Shown here piece after piece: positions 34,501-44,943 of a stretch of 64,000 bases of DNA. Source of the DNA: Collybiopsis luxurians FD-317 M1 (lineage: Eukaryota > Basidiomycota > Agaricomycetes > Agaricales > Omphalotaceae). The DNA lies in assembly GCA_000827265.1 (NCBI GenBank), contig KN834750.1:1961297-2025296 (forward strand). The letters are read 5' to 3'. The notes below the pieces were generated by a model. The model was not told where the DNA came from. It did not search any database and saw only the letters and a program-made list of their open reading frames with translations. Within the stretch, counting starts at the first letter, position 1; every line of letters begins with the position of its first letter. A program made the translations under genes and the position numbers.

Positions 34501-35741
34501 CATTGTTAATAAAGTGTTTGGCGGTTGCTGTAGACCGGCTTAGTGTTTAAACGTTGTGGGGCAATGCAATTTCGGCACCTTGAACTCCGGAGGATTGCAT
34601 GCCCATAATTGTTTCGTAGGCTCCCTCTCCGGACAGATACGGATCTCCTCCAAATCTATCGAGATAAAAAAAGCTCAAGCAGTTGGTCACCTGACATTAT
34701 GTGCACGAACACACCCTTCCCAATTTCTTCCAGCAGCCGGAGCGCGCATAAGGTTCATCATAGGTCCCAGAGCAACTACAAATACCATGTCAGTCTAATT
34801 TCCTCCCAATGTATCTGCAAGACGGTGAACTCACCATTTACTCCTTTTCCTTTGAATTCTGATCCCATTGCTGCTCCTCGTTGTCGCATCAAGGTTCGAT
34901 TGAAAGTCGATGCAACATTAATTGCAGCGGGAAATGCTGATACGAAGTCGGCATCACGGACTCCCAAAGGGCTATCTGTGCGGAGATAAGGGGGTGAAAA
35001 AGACGAACACTAAATTAAGACCCACCTTCAAGACAAAGACCAGGAAAAGATATAGAAGAGATTGCAGGTGTATTCCCAATGCAATTGCCTTTCATCCAGC
35101 CAATGCCTACGAGAATTTTCAATTATGAGGGATTGGATAATATGGGTGTTGACGTCTCAACGTACCAGTACCAAGATTGACTTTATCCGTCAAAGAGAGC
35201 TTCGCCACAGCAGCTTGCGCCTAATGGTCTCGAATTTATTTCGTGTTTTTGACTGAATTTGAACCAGCCGTCTTTACCTTCGTGTATGCAGCCGCCCATT
35301 CAGGCGACAAATTGGCTATTCATAGTTGTCAGCTGTTCACCTGGATGTTATGAAGCAAAATGAAGCCACTTACCGGGAGTGCTACTGGAAGGAGTGCTCG
35401 TACTGGAGGTAGAACTAACAGTCGAAGAGGATGTGGGGGTCGAAGTGCTTGAGGGAGCTGAACTTGCCGCACCCGGAAGGCACTGAGAATAATCTGGTCT
35501 TGCTTAATACCGCTCAAGTGTTCTAATCTGTGAATAAGCGAGCTTACAAGGGTTGATCACAGTGCAAGTACTTCCACTGACGCAAGCTGTAGCGCCAGAC
35601 CTGAACAATCTTTGAGATCTGGGATATCGGAAGGATTGATTGAACGCACCATCCTATACCTCCGCATTGACCCCAAACAGACTGCTGAGCACTTACGAGC
35701 GTGAAAAACCTTAGACCGCCAACGAGTAACAGGTGAAGCAT
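31596..35741 (-). CDS. Secreted GH3 beta-glucosidase with N-terminal CBM1
   Basis: Hydrolyses terminal beta-D-glucosyl residues of cello-oligosaccharides or aryl glucosides outside the cell. About 30 short exons join to about 830 residues. Order: signal peptide (cleavage near VSA-QQS), CBM1 cellulose-binding module (VWGQCGGIGW...CVSGSTC...NPYYSQCLPG, residues about 20-56), Ser/Thr/Pro linker to about 88, GH3 barrel with DSPLGVR, GRNWEGFGGDPYLSG, KHFINNEQEH, DDRTEHEIY and the nucleophile motif VMSDW (Asp about 320, codon split by an intron), second domain with LLKNVGGILPL and NEGDRNNL, then GRLPYTIG, YRHFDQ, FGFGLSYTTF and an FnIII-like C-terminal domain. Micro-exons of 4 nt (34393-34396) and 11 nt (32517-32527) are needed. 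All joins keep frame, so it looks intact. Cellulose or glucosides may induce it. Confidence 0.95.
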
Positions 35742-36954
35742 CTTGACAGGCTAAGCGACCTTTGAATCACAATGCTGACCATTCTTATAATCTCCCCTCG
35801 TCTTCGGAGATTTGCCACGAAGCCCACAAAGGCACGGTAATATCCCGGATTAAGTCCAGGAGGTGAATGGTGGTTAATTTGTACAATGGTCAGGTGTACT
35901 GTGTTCGTGATATAACCAAGCACTCTCAACCGAACTCTGTCTGTGCGACTGCCAAAAGGTATCAGGAGACGAACGAGCCATGTGGGTCAATTATGGTATG
36001 CTGTAGAGCAGAGGTTTTACATATAAAACGTACCCTATCGTAAATTAGTTGTTGACATCCTGTGCGCATGGACCGCCCATAGGCAGAAGATAGTGTGCTT
36101 TTGGCTCTAGCTTCCCAATCTCCTTCAAAATACGAAAGTTGCAATATGAAAAGAAGGGTGCTAGTGGTCTCAGGCGAGACGCTTCGAACTAGAGGACAGT
36201 AGATTACTTTTTTTCAAAATGTATATTCTACTACGTCTTAGATTCATTCAGGTGATCTACAGCATAAAGCACATCCCGGATGTCAGGTGTGGTCTTCAAA
36301 GTCATGCTGAACAATGTACATAAACCCGTAGTGCCCGTTTTGTTCATTTCAGCCAGTGGGCTACATTAGACCAAGAGTGAAATGTAGCAGTACTACGGCA
36401 GAGCTTGAGGATTCTATTCAAGCTTCGAATGCATCCTTCTCGAAGGATCGTGCATTTGGCCACAAAGCATTGCTGACCATTAACACACACGCTGTGATGT
36501 TCCCGAGACCGTGATCGTTTCCGATGATGACATGACTCGTACCCAAAGGGTCACCGGTCAATTCCGAGGTTGACTTAGGATGTCGGGAATTACTCGGAAG
36601 CGATCATACCTCTAACATTGAATTTTCAGCAGGAGTAGCGAATAATTCCCAGTTCTCTCCCTCGGTATAATAACCTATTTCAAGTCGTGTCGCACCTTTT
36701 ACTGCATCCGAGGTTCTCAGCAAGGGTGAATAGCACTGAATATAGTCAGTCTATAGTTGTAGTAATAGGGGAATAGAGGAGGTCGAGAATCATTCAGAAG
36801 AGGTGGGTTAGGAAATGGTCGTACATCTTATGGGTCACGGAGGGATATTGTGATCTGCTTTGATAGACTAAACCAGCGTTCTCCGAAATGGTGAGGGGCG
36901 CATGTACGGTCTTATACTTCAAAATTCATACCCGTCCTTCTAACAAGTATGAAG
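35742..36954. other. GH3 promoter side, then unassigned sequence
   Basis: 35742-35930 is repeated, diverged, at 37314-37500. The remainder to 36950 has no recognised gene; ORFs are short on both strands. Confidence 0.45.
35783..35789 (-). promoter_or_regulatory. TATA-like box of the GH3 gene
   Basis: Reads TATAAGA on the minus strand, about 45 bp upstream of the start codon. A similar CTTATAG is kept upstream of the broken copy at 37350. Confidence 0.45.
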
Positions 36955-37313
36955 TCAAGCAGTCAAGAACATCGAGGCAACTTCAAAGAGTTCTCGTACC
37001 CGAGATAGATTACCAAGTATTAACAATGCTTGCAGGTGCTGAACTTGTCGCGGTCGAGAGGCACTCGTAATAATCTTGGTTTGTTCAGCACCATTCCAAA
37101 GCAGAGGATAAACGAGCTTACAAGGATTGATCTCAACGCAACCAGTCCCGCTCGGGCAGAGTTCAGGGCCAATCCTGAACGCTGTTCGGAACCTAGAAAA
37201 TGCGAAGCTCGAATTTACGTACCATCCTACACCTCCACAATGATTCCAATCAGACTGCTTTGCACTCACGAGTGTGAAAATACATGACTAACAAAAACGG
37301 ATAAGTACAACAT
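36955..37313 (-). pseudogene. Broken 5' end of a second CBM1-GH3 gene
   Basis: On the minus strand it repeats the signal-peptide and CBM1 exons of the intact gene: ATG 37313, then FTLVSAKQSDWNHCGGVGW, then CPSGTGCVEINP and YYYECLSTATSSAPAS across introns at matching places. The signal-peptide frame meets TGA and needs a frameshift to reach the CBM1 frame. The catalytic exons are absent. The promoter-side similarity continues to about 37500. It shows that duplication also cut the GH3 gene from the other side. Confidence 0.8.
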
Positions 37314-38032
37314 CTTGAGAGGCTAGATAACCGCAGGACTAGCCATCCTTATAGCCTGTCTAGCTCGTGCTCGGAGAATTGCCGCAAAGCCGCTGTAAAG
37401 GCATAGCTATCTTAGCAATGAAGTGCCCCCATGTAGGACCTGAAGATGAATTTGTATGATGGTCAAGTGTACTTACTCTGTTCGAGATAGATTGGGAAAC
37501 GGCCAAGCTCCTCGGTCTGTATGACCGCCAAAGATATTGCATTCGTTGAATATGCATCTTGTCCGCCTTAGCTCTATCCACTCTAAACGCTGAACATCAG
37601 GAGAATACCTGTCAGAAGTAATTCATCTCTGATATCAAGTGCATCACTCATTCAGATTAAACTGAATGACGCGATACTCCAAGAAGACGGCGATAAATCC
37701 CAGCTTTCTCCTTTGGCATTTACACGGAATTGTCTCGCAATTTTTCTACCACTAGTTTCATTCGGGGGTTTTTGGGAATTTTAATAGGGTTTTGGAGACT
37801 ACGACTGGACTATCAGATCTCCTATTTGTTGGATGGCCGCCCAGTTATGGAGTTGCGACGAGCATTGAACATAATGGTGATTATCAAGAAAGGTTCACTC
37901 ACGTGGTCACCAAAGCTTTTCAACTGGGCAGCAGTGAGCTGAGCACTCTGTTCGGATTTTTAGCATGATCAAGTTTCCGTGGAATCTGTCGAAACCTCTT
38001 TCGGCGAATTGGCTCAGCATACTATTTCTTGT
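37314..38032. other. Relic promoter of the broken CBM1-GH3 copy, then F-box upstream region
   Basis: Left part similar to 35742-35930. From about 37500 nothing is recognised. The F-box frame is open upstream to 37979 but without ATG. Confidence 0.45.
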
Positions 38033-39633
38033 ATGGATGAGCTCACTCGAAAAATAGGCATCCATGATAATGGACCGACCTTTGACCGCCTTCGTCACGG
38101 CGACTTCGCCTCGCGATTGGATCCTTCTCTTGGTGACGCTAGAATACGCCTAGCAGAATGCGACCGAAGCATATCCCTCATGGAAGAAGCTTTGCACAAT
38201 CTCAAGAGTGCTCGGACTGGCTTCGAACGATCCGTAGATGTGGCACTGTCCCTTTACGCTCCTATTCGCCGCCTTCCCAAGGATATTTTGGTCGAAATTT
38301 TCATGATATACGTTAAGGAGTTTGGGTATCGCAACTGGTTTAAGGCGGGAAGTCGCACGTATTCTGTGACATTGACCTCAAAATATCGAAGATCGGGTAC
38401 CATCCCTCGCATTTTCAGTCCGAATTTCGATCTTTCCCATATATGCTCTTTTTGGCGGAAAGTGGTAGTTTCGAATCCTACTTTCTGGACCGCCTTGTCT
38501 CTTGACCTGGGAGTGTTCGATAAACATAAAAAAGAGTCCAGCATTCTTTCCTTTCTTTCTGAATATCTCTTGCTTTCGATGCAGGCTCCGCTAGACCTTG
38601 GCCTCACACTGGCCAAAGAATCGAATTGTTCGAGCCAGGACCGAGCACTTGCTTTGTTGCTGAAACAACTAGAGCGATGCGAGCGTCTCGCCTTGCATTT
38701 GCCCAAATTCGACTCGATATCTCCGCTTCTATCCCCATTGCAATCCACTGATCAGCCTCTCACTCTTTCGAGTCTCAAATATCTCGCACTCTATATGTCC
38801 AGACCCTCCCAGCGGCTTCTCAGGCTCCCCCCAATATTTATCCAAAGTCCGCGCTTGGAAACTCTCTCAGCGGGGCGGTTCGAATTGCCTTGGGCTAATC
38901 TTTGCAAGGGTGACGTTTTGTCCTTAAAGCAACTCGATAGTGTCTCTCTTTCAGGTGCATCCTTAGGGCAGTTTTTGAGTCGTATGCCCTTACTCGAGAC
39001 ATGCACATTGATCGAGACTGGTCCTATTATTCCAGCCTCCGTCGTCTATCCATTTGCCATGATAGCTGCCCCACAGGAACCTGGCAGACACTTCGTTTAC
39101 CTCTTCTCACTCATCTCTCGGTGTACGGGTCGTTCGAGATGCCTGGAGGCGCCATTACCATTGAGGCAATATCTTCGATGCTTCTTCGCTCAAAAGCCAC
39201 ATTGCGATCAGTAAAGTTCAACCACATCTTTGCCCGCGACGTAATAAGTTTCATTGATGCGCATACCTCTGTGACAGATGTCATTGTCGAGGGGTATTGG
39301 ACAAGGGAAGATCGCGGACAATATCCCGGAGACTTTTTGCCTCGCCTTACCATTTCGAAAGACGACGAGGAACCGATTCTGGCACCCAATCTGCATTCCT
39401 TGAATTTCAGACTATTTCCAGGCGGTGGCGAGGGATATCCTTCCCTGAACATACGGGAGGATATTATCAAGATGGTACAATCCAGAGCTAGCGTAGACTC
39501 TTTACCTCGTGGGGTGGCTGCTCTGCGAAAAGTTTCAACTTTTTTGCCTGATGAACCGTTGGAGGGATTGAGCTATATACGTGATCGTCTAGCACCTCTC
39601 GTGAAGTCTGGGCTGCAACTTGACTGCAGTTAG
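38033..39633 (+). pseudogene. F-box/LRR-like protein gene with one frameshift
   Basis: Frame A runs from ATG 38033 (MDELTRKIGIHD) to about 39050: a coiled region (ARIRLAECDRSISLMEEALHNL), F-box APIRRLPKDILVEIFMIYV (about residues 80-98), HICSFWRKVVVSNPTFWTAL, then leucine-rich repeats. Frame B, in another phase, continues the same protein from about 39030 (RRLSICHDSCPTGTW...) to TAG 39633. Both are coding-like and join best near 39030-39050; the only GT..AG there would be 15 nt, too short and length-neutral. So one small indel breaks the gene, or the assembly has an error. Intact, it would be an SCF ubiquitin-ligase adaptor of the large Agaricomycete F-box family. Confidence 0.75.
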
Positions 39634-39790
39634 CGTTTCATTAGATACAAAAATTCCCAGGGCTTGTTAAGGACTGTACGCATTATGAACCAGACTTGCT
39701 TCCATCAAGAGAGTTTATTAGCCGCTATGTCGAAGCTGCGCCTAAAACCAGGGAAGTCCTCTGCGTTTTCTTATCCAATTTTGAATAGCA

Positions 39791-39872
39791 ACAGTTCGTT
39801 ATGACCATTCAATAAGTACATATGTACACACCTGAAACTAACAATGTCAGGAATTAACTAGCTATCGATACA
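39791..39872 (+). repeat. 82-bp direct repeat, left copy
   Basis: ACAGTTCGTTATGACCATTC... to ...TAGCTATCGATACA. It matches 42711-42792 with about 4 mismatches and no gaps, and contains the palindrome TACATATGTA. It lies below the F-box gene. Confidence 0.9.
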
Positions 39873-41262
39873 AAAAACAACAAATAATGAACATACCTAC
39901 TTTACTTCATGTCAACTAATGGATATCTTCCCACATCCCCAGCAAAATTCCAAGCGGGATCCAAGCTCGTTGGAGAAGCTATACGATTCCAAATGGGTGA
40001 CCTGAAACTCGGCGCGATGATGGTATGTAGGAGTTGCGCTAGTTGATATACATTCGCAGTGAGAAGTACTCGAGTACCGTTGAAAACCTTGACGCTGGAA
40101 AAGCTGTCCATTGTATCAGAAAAAGCTCTAGATTATTGTATATGTTCTGAATACACACTGTTAAAGCAATGTGTATAGCTCGTTCCTTAGTTCGCTCCTT
40201 ATCCAAAGCCCGAGTGAAGCTGCCATCGTGTAGGTGTTGGATTTTGAGACAGAGAAGGGACAAAAAAAAAAGGTGAGTATAATGAGTTACTGGCGATGCA
40301 TGATGAAAGACAACAAAAGTAGCTGGTTAAAATACTTACGAGTCTGTAGATTGTGATTCAGCCAGCGGAGAACACTCATGCTGTCGTCTACGCCAGAGTT
40401 TAGATTTTAGAAAGAAGAGTCAATCGAAAGGAGAGTTGTGGCAAAAAGAGACCTAGGAAACATTGAGCTTGATTCGTTCAATGTGGAGTCCATAGAATGA
40501 AAAGGGGAGGTCTGAAGAGCGGGAGGATTCGCCATACAGCCAGTCAGCCGATTCCCGTCAACCCTTCATACAACCGAGTTCTCTGCCAAACAAAACTGAC
40601 GCAGGCGATACAAGTCTCTTCCCTCGGGTCGACATAGAAAGACGCCATATCAGCGTAGGAAGTTATCGTCTGTGTCATTGTGTTGCATGTTGCGGTAGCT
40701 GTGGTTTCCAGGGTACGGAGGCATTCTCAGCTTTCCCAAGTTATCCTTCGGAGTCAGATCTTTCTAGAACCTGTTGTTACATTATATATCCCAACCTAGC
40801 TCTGCCACCGTTCCACCTTGGACGTATATCCCCAAATCGATCAGAGTCTGGACAGAACTTAGGTTCATCGGCATCTCGTCACCTGCGACAGAGGGTAGCC
40901 TAGTGTCAATGCAGCATTCGTGAACAACAGCGTATTCAGGCCGTTAAATACCGTGCTCGATACTCCGATGAATCCAGATGCAACAGGTGAAATTGTTTCA
41001 CCGTCACACCGTTGCTTTGTTTGACGAACGAGCAAACGGCCATGCCTAAGAGGATCGCGTCAAGACTGTACTAGTACCAGTTCCCATGAGAAATAATGGA
41101 CTGTCGATTGACAGTGGTTGGTATTCCACCGAGTGCACAGATGAGCGGTGTGTCAAGAGAATGACATATTGAATTGGGAGATCTAGACCTCAAGCGAAGA
41201 GAATTATGCTGGGATATAATTGTATTGATGTAGTAGGGCAGTAGGATATATTAAACAAACAA
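39873..41262. other. Unassigned stretch between the left 82-bp repeat and the HNH gene
   Basis: Short frames only; 39902-40263 (minus) overlap but have no recognisable family or clear splice partners. No gene is supportable. Confidence 0.45.
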
Positions 41263-42620
41263 TCAGTAAGCAGAGACAACAGTAAATGGAGACAGTAGAT
41301 TATTGAGTAATTGCACACTGCCCTCAGTTAGAACCATTGTGTCTTCAGCATCCCGTTCCAACTCGTAGAAGTATTCAGCGGCGCCAGACATATGAGCAAC
41401 ACGGGCACACACTGCGTGAAGAGCAAGCAAGCCAGGGTCAGGCAGCGCCAGACGCACATTCCTAAACTTCGGTTTCTTGAGCATCTCGTTTACGGTAAAA
41501 TGAGGTCGCCGGTTGACATGGGTGAATGCGGTCAGAATGCGGTCTCGGGCAACCTGCACTTCATACGTATCGTCCTGAGAAACACGTCAACAATGATTGT
41601 TGATAATGCATAGTTTACAGACCTCATCTGTCTGATCGAACCAGAGATCAAGGCGGTCGAAGGCTTCATGCAGGGGCTGGATGAGCGATAGTAAATTGCG
41701 TAGACTGTGCACTCCTCCCTCATGGATCAATTCATCCACCAAATGATTAAGGCGGAATTGCTTGAGAGTTGCCATAACTCCGGCAGCGTGGGCTCTCTGA
41801 AAGACATAGGTGAAGCTTCGAAGTACTCATGAGCCTACACGCACCGTCGAGGGAGTCTCACTTCCATCGAGCTCGCTGGGCTCACCGATACCCTGCATCG
41901 TAGCCTTGTTTAATATATGGCAAGTTTGAACTGGAGCTTCCGAGCCGCCGCTGTTCTCAACAAAGGTTTCGAGCTCTGCATTTCGTAAACAAGAGTTTGT
42001 GTCGAAGTTTCCGGTAAGCATGCACTGATAACCATCTCGCGCCAGTGCCTGCGATACGATGAGTCTGAGGAGGAGGACAAGAAGCTTCTATTATCGCACC
42101 TTTTTCCTTGACGTCTGGTAGTCATTCCCTGAAGCTTCCATACTTTGCGCTAGCATATCCTCCAGTCTGATGAAAGATGGTCGAGAGGGATGAGCAGAAC
42201 GAGGTACCGCCGGTGTTGTCTCCGACCGGACTGAAAAAGACGTCAGGATGCGCGCGAACATACTGTACATTGAAGGTGCTACAAACATGCATATATCAAG
42301 CGATCGCGGAGCATTTTTCCAACGAAATATATCACGGTTTGCGGGGGGCTTGACCCAGATAGAACTTGGGATACTACTGCATTCGCAGGCTGATCTCCTA
42401 AAATGCGACGTTTGCTGTATAAGTGAATAAGAAAGCCTCCTGTAACTCTCGCAGAGATTATATCTTGCTTCGCCAACTCCTCCCCGGTTGAGGCATACGT
42501 ATCCAGGGCATTCCGCTCGGCTTCTAGAATGAGATTATAGCAGCTTATATACGTCTCATTGAAGCCTTGCGTGGCGGAACTGTCAGCCAAAGGCAGAGCG
42601 CACTGGTTATAGGGGACCAT
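41263..42620 (-). CDS. HNH_2-type nuclease-domain protein, Agaricomycete family
   Basis: Multi-exon gene, start MVPYNQCALPLADSS (42620), stop 41263. The HNH-like core begins ALARDGYQCMLTGNFDTN, then CHILNKATMQGIG; after that LLSLIQPLHEAFDRLDLWFD and a C-terminal LPDPGLLALHAVCARVAHMSGAAEYFYELERD. This pattern (xxCxLTGxxD, CHIL, N..L...LH..FD) is that of an expanded, uncharacterised basidiomycete family (PF13391). The first His of the canonical motif is where AHI/CHI is usual. Nuclease activity is not shown for most members. Introns near 42080, 41890, 41800 and 41600 rejoin acceptably. The locus lies between two 82-bp direct repeats. Confidence 0.82.
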
Positions 42621-42710
42621 CGACGTCGATAAGACAATAGATTCGAGAAGCGCCGTCTTACGTCACGCGTCAACGAGTTAGCGCCCGTTCGTATTTTTTT
42701 TCTAATATCA

Positions 42711-42792
42711 ACAGTTCATTATGACCATTCAATAAGTACATATGTACACACCTGAACCTAACAACGTCAGGAATTAGCTAGCTATCGATACA
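42711..42792 (+). repeat. 82-bp direct repeat, right copy
   Basis: Second copy, 91 bp upstream of the HNH gene start and 90 bp below the stop of the CBM19-like gene. Confidence 0.9.
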
Positions 42793-42881
42793 GAAAAAAA
42801 AATAGTCCATAAAGTAGTGTATGAGGGTCATTGTCATGTACAAATCCAAAGATGGAGAATCAAACTGGGTCTAAACAACTT

Positions 42882-44510
42882 TTAGACTGCCCGAGCCTTT
42901 ACCCACCCTCGTCGACCGAATCCGGTTCCAGTAAATTGGAAGCCTGAAGCTGACGAGGTAGAGGTGGAAGAGGAGGTAGCACTGGTCGAGCTGGAGGAGG
43001 CGGACGGGGTGATGCTTGAAGCAGAGGCGGATGTTGCCGCAGTCAAGAGAGGATTCGACGAGGAGGTGGAGGAGGAGGAGGGTAGCGCAGCGGAATCAGA
43101 GGAGGCACTTCCAGGGATCAAGGAGAACGAGCTGGAAGAGGCGGACACTGTGGCTGATGCAGACGTAGACGCACTTGAGGACGCATCACTTGCACTCGCA
43201 CTCGAAAGAACCGCCGTAGCAGTTCCCGTCGGGCCCACAACAAGGAACATTGTTGTGGTCACAGTAACAGTGACACCAACCCCATCAATTTGAGTCGCGG
43301 TAGCATTAGCGAGGCCAGTCGAAGTCGCCAGAGCATCAGTAGTACCGGTGGTAGACGCAGAAGAGGCGCTGGCACTTGCAGTAGACGAGGCAGAACTGCT
43401 AGCAACCGACGAGCTACTAGCCAAACTATCTGTGGAAGACGATGATGCAATCTCGCCAGCGAGAGGCTGAGACAGGATCTGTCTACCTCGGATGACTCCA
43501 CGTCGAGCATATCCCGAAGAGGTTGCGGTGGGTGCAACGGACGAGGATACGGCTGAAGCAGGGCGAAGGGTGAACAGATTCTGCAAGGCAGTGGAACTCT
43601 CAGAGGCTGACGATAAAGCCTCAGTAGCGCCAGTGACCTCAGGTGTCGGAGACGCAGCCAAAGCTGAGACAATGCTTGCAATCACTGCAGAAGCACTTGC
43701 CTCACCCCCTGGAATCTCTATCGTGACTGTCGAAGAATCCGAATCGGGGAAAGCAGAGGTCGAGGTGGCGTCGGCGGCAGCTGTATTGGCAGAGGCAGTC
43801 GCGTTGGAAGCAGGAGTAGCCGAGGCGGAGGGGACTATAACTGTTCCAGTTCCGAGAGCAACCGAGGCTGCACTGACAACAGTGGTAGTAGCAACCGAAT
43901 CATTTTCATCATCCCCACAATCCATGTCACCGTCGTCGTTGTCGCCAGAATCGGTGGAAGTTGTACCGTTAGCCGAAGCAGTAGCCGTCGTCGACGCTGT
44001 TGCATTTGAACTCGTCGAAGTGGAAGTGCCGTTCAACCCAGTACCTTTTCCGTCAATCCCACCGTCAACACCCACGTTCTGGAACCTTGCCAAAGCGTCC
44101 TGCTCCGTGTCACAGGAGATGGAAGTGCCATTGCTGTTAAGAAGGGGGAGTGCAAAGCACGATAATCCAGATGAACAAGGGGTCATCTGGAATTTGGAGC
44201 CGACACATTGAGCGAAAGCGCCATTGACGCAAGCATCTTGACCAGCTGCAGAGTACACTAATTTAGGACCGAGTCTGATCAGTAGAATTGAAGAGGACGT
44301 ACTTTGGCATGAAGTATTTGCATCCATAGCAGCAAAGGCAGCGTTTTGGGCCTGAGCGGTCAGACCATTTTGTTTCTGTACCTCAGGAGAAGCAGCTCGG
44401 CGATGAATGGCAAAGAAATTGCCCGAGGAAGCGTGAGTGGGTCTACCAAGTAGAGTGGGTAAGGCGTTAACAGAGGCCGCTAGGGCAAGGACAAGAGTCG
44501 AGGAGAACAT
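42882..44510 (-). CDS. Secreted Ser/Ala-rich protein with CBM19-like Cys domain
   Basis: Start MFSSTLVLALAASVNALPTL is a clear signal peptide. A short Cys domain follows (CVNGAFAQCVGSKFQMTPCSSGLSCFALPL...CDTE, roughly residues 90-140) that matches the chitin-binding CBM19-like domain of Agaricomycete secreted proteins. An intron (GTACGTCC...AAATTAG, about 44246-44304) probably precedes it, although the frame also reads through. The rest, some 380 residues, is Ser/Ala/Thr rich and likely O-glycosylated, with two basic patches YARRGVIRGR and FGRRGWVKAR that recur at the middle and C-terminus. A cell-wall or matrix role is likely. Expression of such proteins is often high; a strong TATA box is present. 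Confidence 0.85.
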   Translation of the reverse strand: MFSSTLVLALAASVNALPTLLGRPTHASSGNFFAIHRRAASPEVQKQNGLTAQAQNAAFAAMDANTSCQSTSSSILLIRLGPKLVYSAAGQDACVNGAFAQCVGSKFQMTPCSSGLSCFALPLLNSNGTSISCDTEQDALARFQNVGVDGGIDGKGTGLNGTSTSTSSNATASTTATASANGTTSTDSGDNDDGDMDCGDDENDSVATTTVVSAASVALGTGTVIVPSASATPASNATASANTAAADATSTSAFPDSDSSTVTIEIPGGEASASAVIASIVSALAASPTPEVTGATEALSSASESSTALQNLFTLRPASAVSSSVAPTATSSGYARRGVIRGRQILSQPLAGEIASSSSTDSLASSSSVASSSASSTASASASSASTTGTTDALATSTGLANATATQIDGVGVTVTVTTTMFLVVGPTGTATAVLSSASASDASSSASTSASATVSASSSSFSLIPGSASSDSAALPSSSSTSSSNPLLTAATSASASSITPSASSSSTSATSSSTSTSSASGFQFTGTGFGRRGWVKARAV

Positions 44511-44665
44511 TCTAATGAAAGTAATAAAGTTCGTGAACGGTCGTCGAGTCGAGCACCGGGCTAAAGAAGTCTAGCTTCCTGGAGAAGTGAAGTGAGGAAA
44601 AAAAAAAGAAGCCGTAAAAGGAGAGAGGCAGAAAGCGTTGAGGGGATGGGCCATTCTCTCAACTT

Positions 44666-44673
44666 CTTTTATA
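44666..44673 (-). promoter_or_regulatory. TATA box of the CBM19-like gene
   Basis: TATAAAAG on the minus strand, about 155 bp upstream of the start codon, leaving a 5'UTR of about 125 nt. Confidence 0.55.
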
Positions 44674-44943
44674 CACAGTCGGTGCAAAGAACAATAAGCC
44701 TATTCCAAAGGCCGCGTGTTGTAAGGGGAAGAAAGGCCTTATTGTTCGTCCGCTTTTGTCCAACAAAAGAAAGATGACGGGAGATTCCCACGGTTTGATC
44801 CCCTTTCGGGACATAGGCGCCCTTGCGCAAAGAACATTGACTGCTTGATTGGAGAAAAATAAATTGGTACAGATGGTCTAGAATACATTAGCAAGATCGC
44901 AACTGATAAGTAGCTCAAGATATACCAAATGCATTACATAGCG
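44674..44943. other. Upstream of the CBM19-like gene / 3' flank of the MYND gene
   Basis: Short spacer between tandem minus-strand genes. Nothing else seen. Confidence 0.5.

Noticed and set aside
39012..39026. GTCCTATTATTCCAG as an intron that would repair the F-box gene
   Set aside because: 15 nt is far below workable intron size and removing it does not change the reading phase.
43492..44211. 239-codon plus-strand frame rich in Ala, Val and Glu
   Set aside because: Antisense shadow of the Ser/Ala repeat part of the CBM19-like protein; complement of Ser/Thr/Ala codons.
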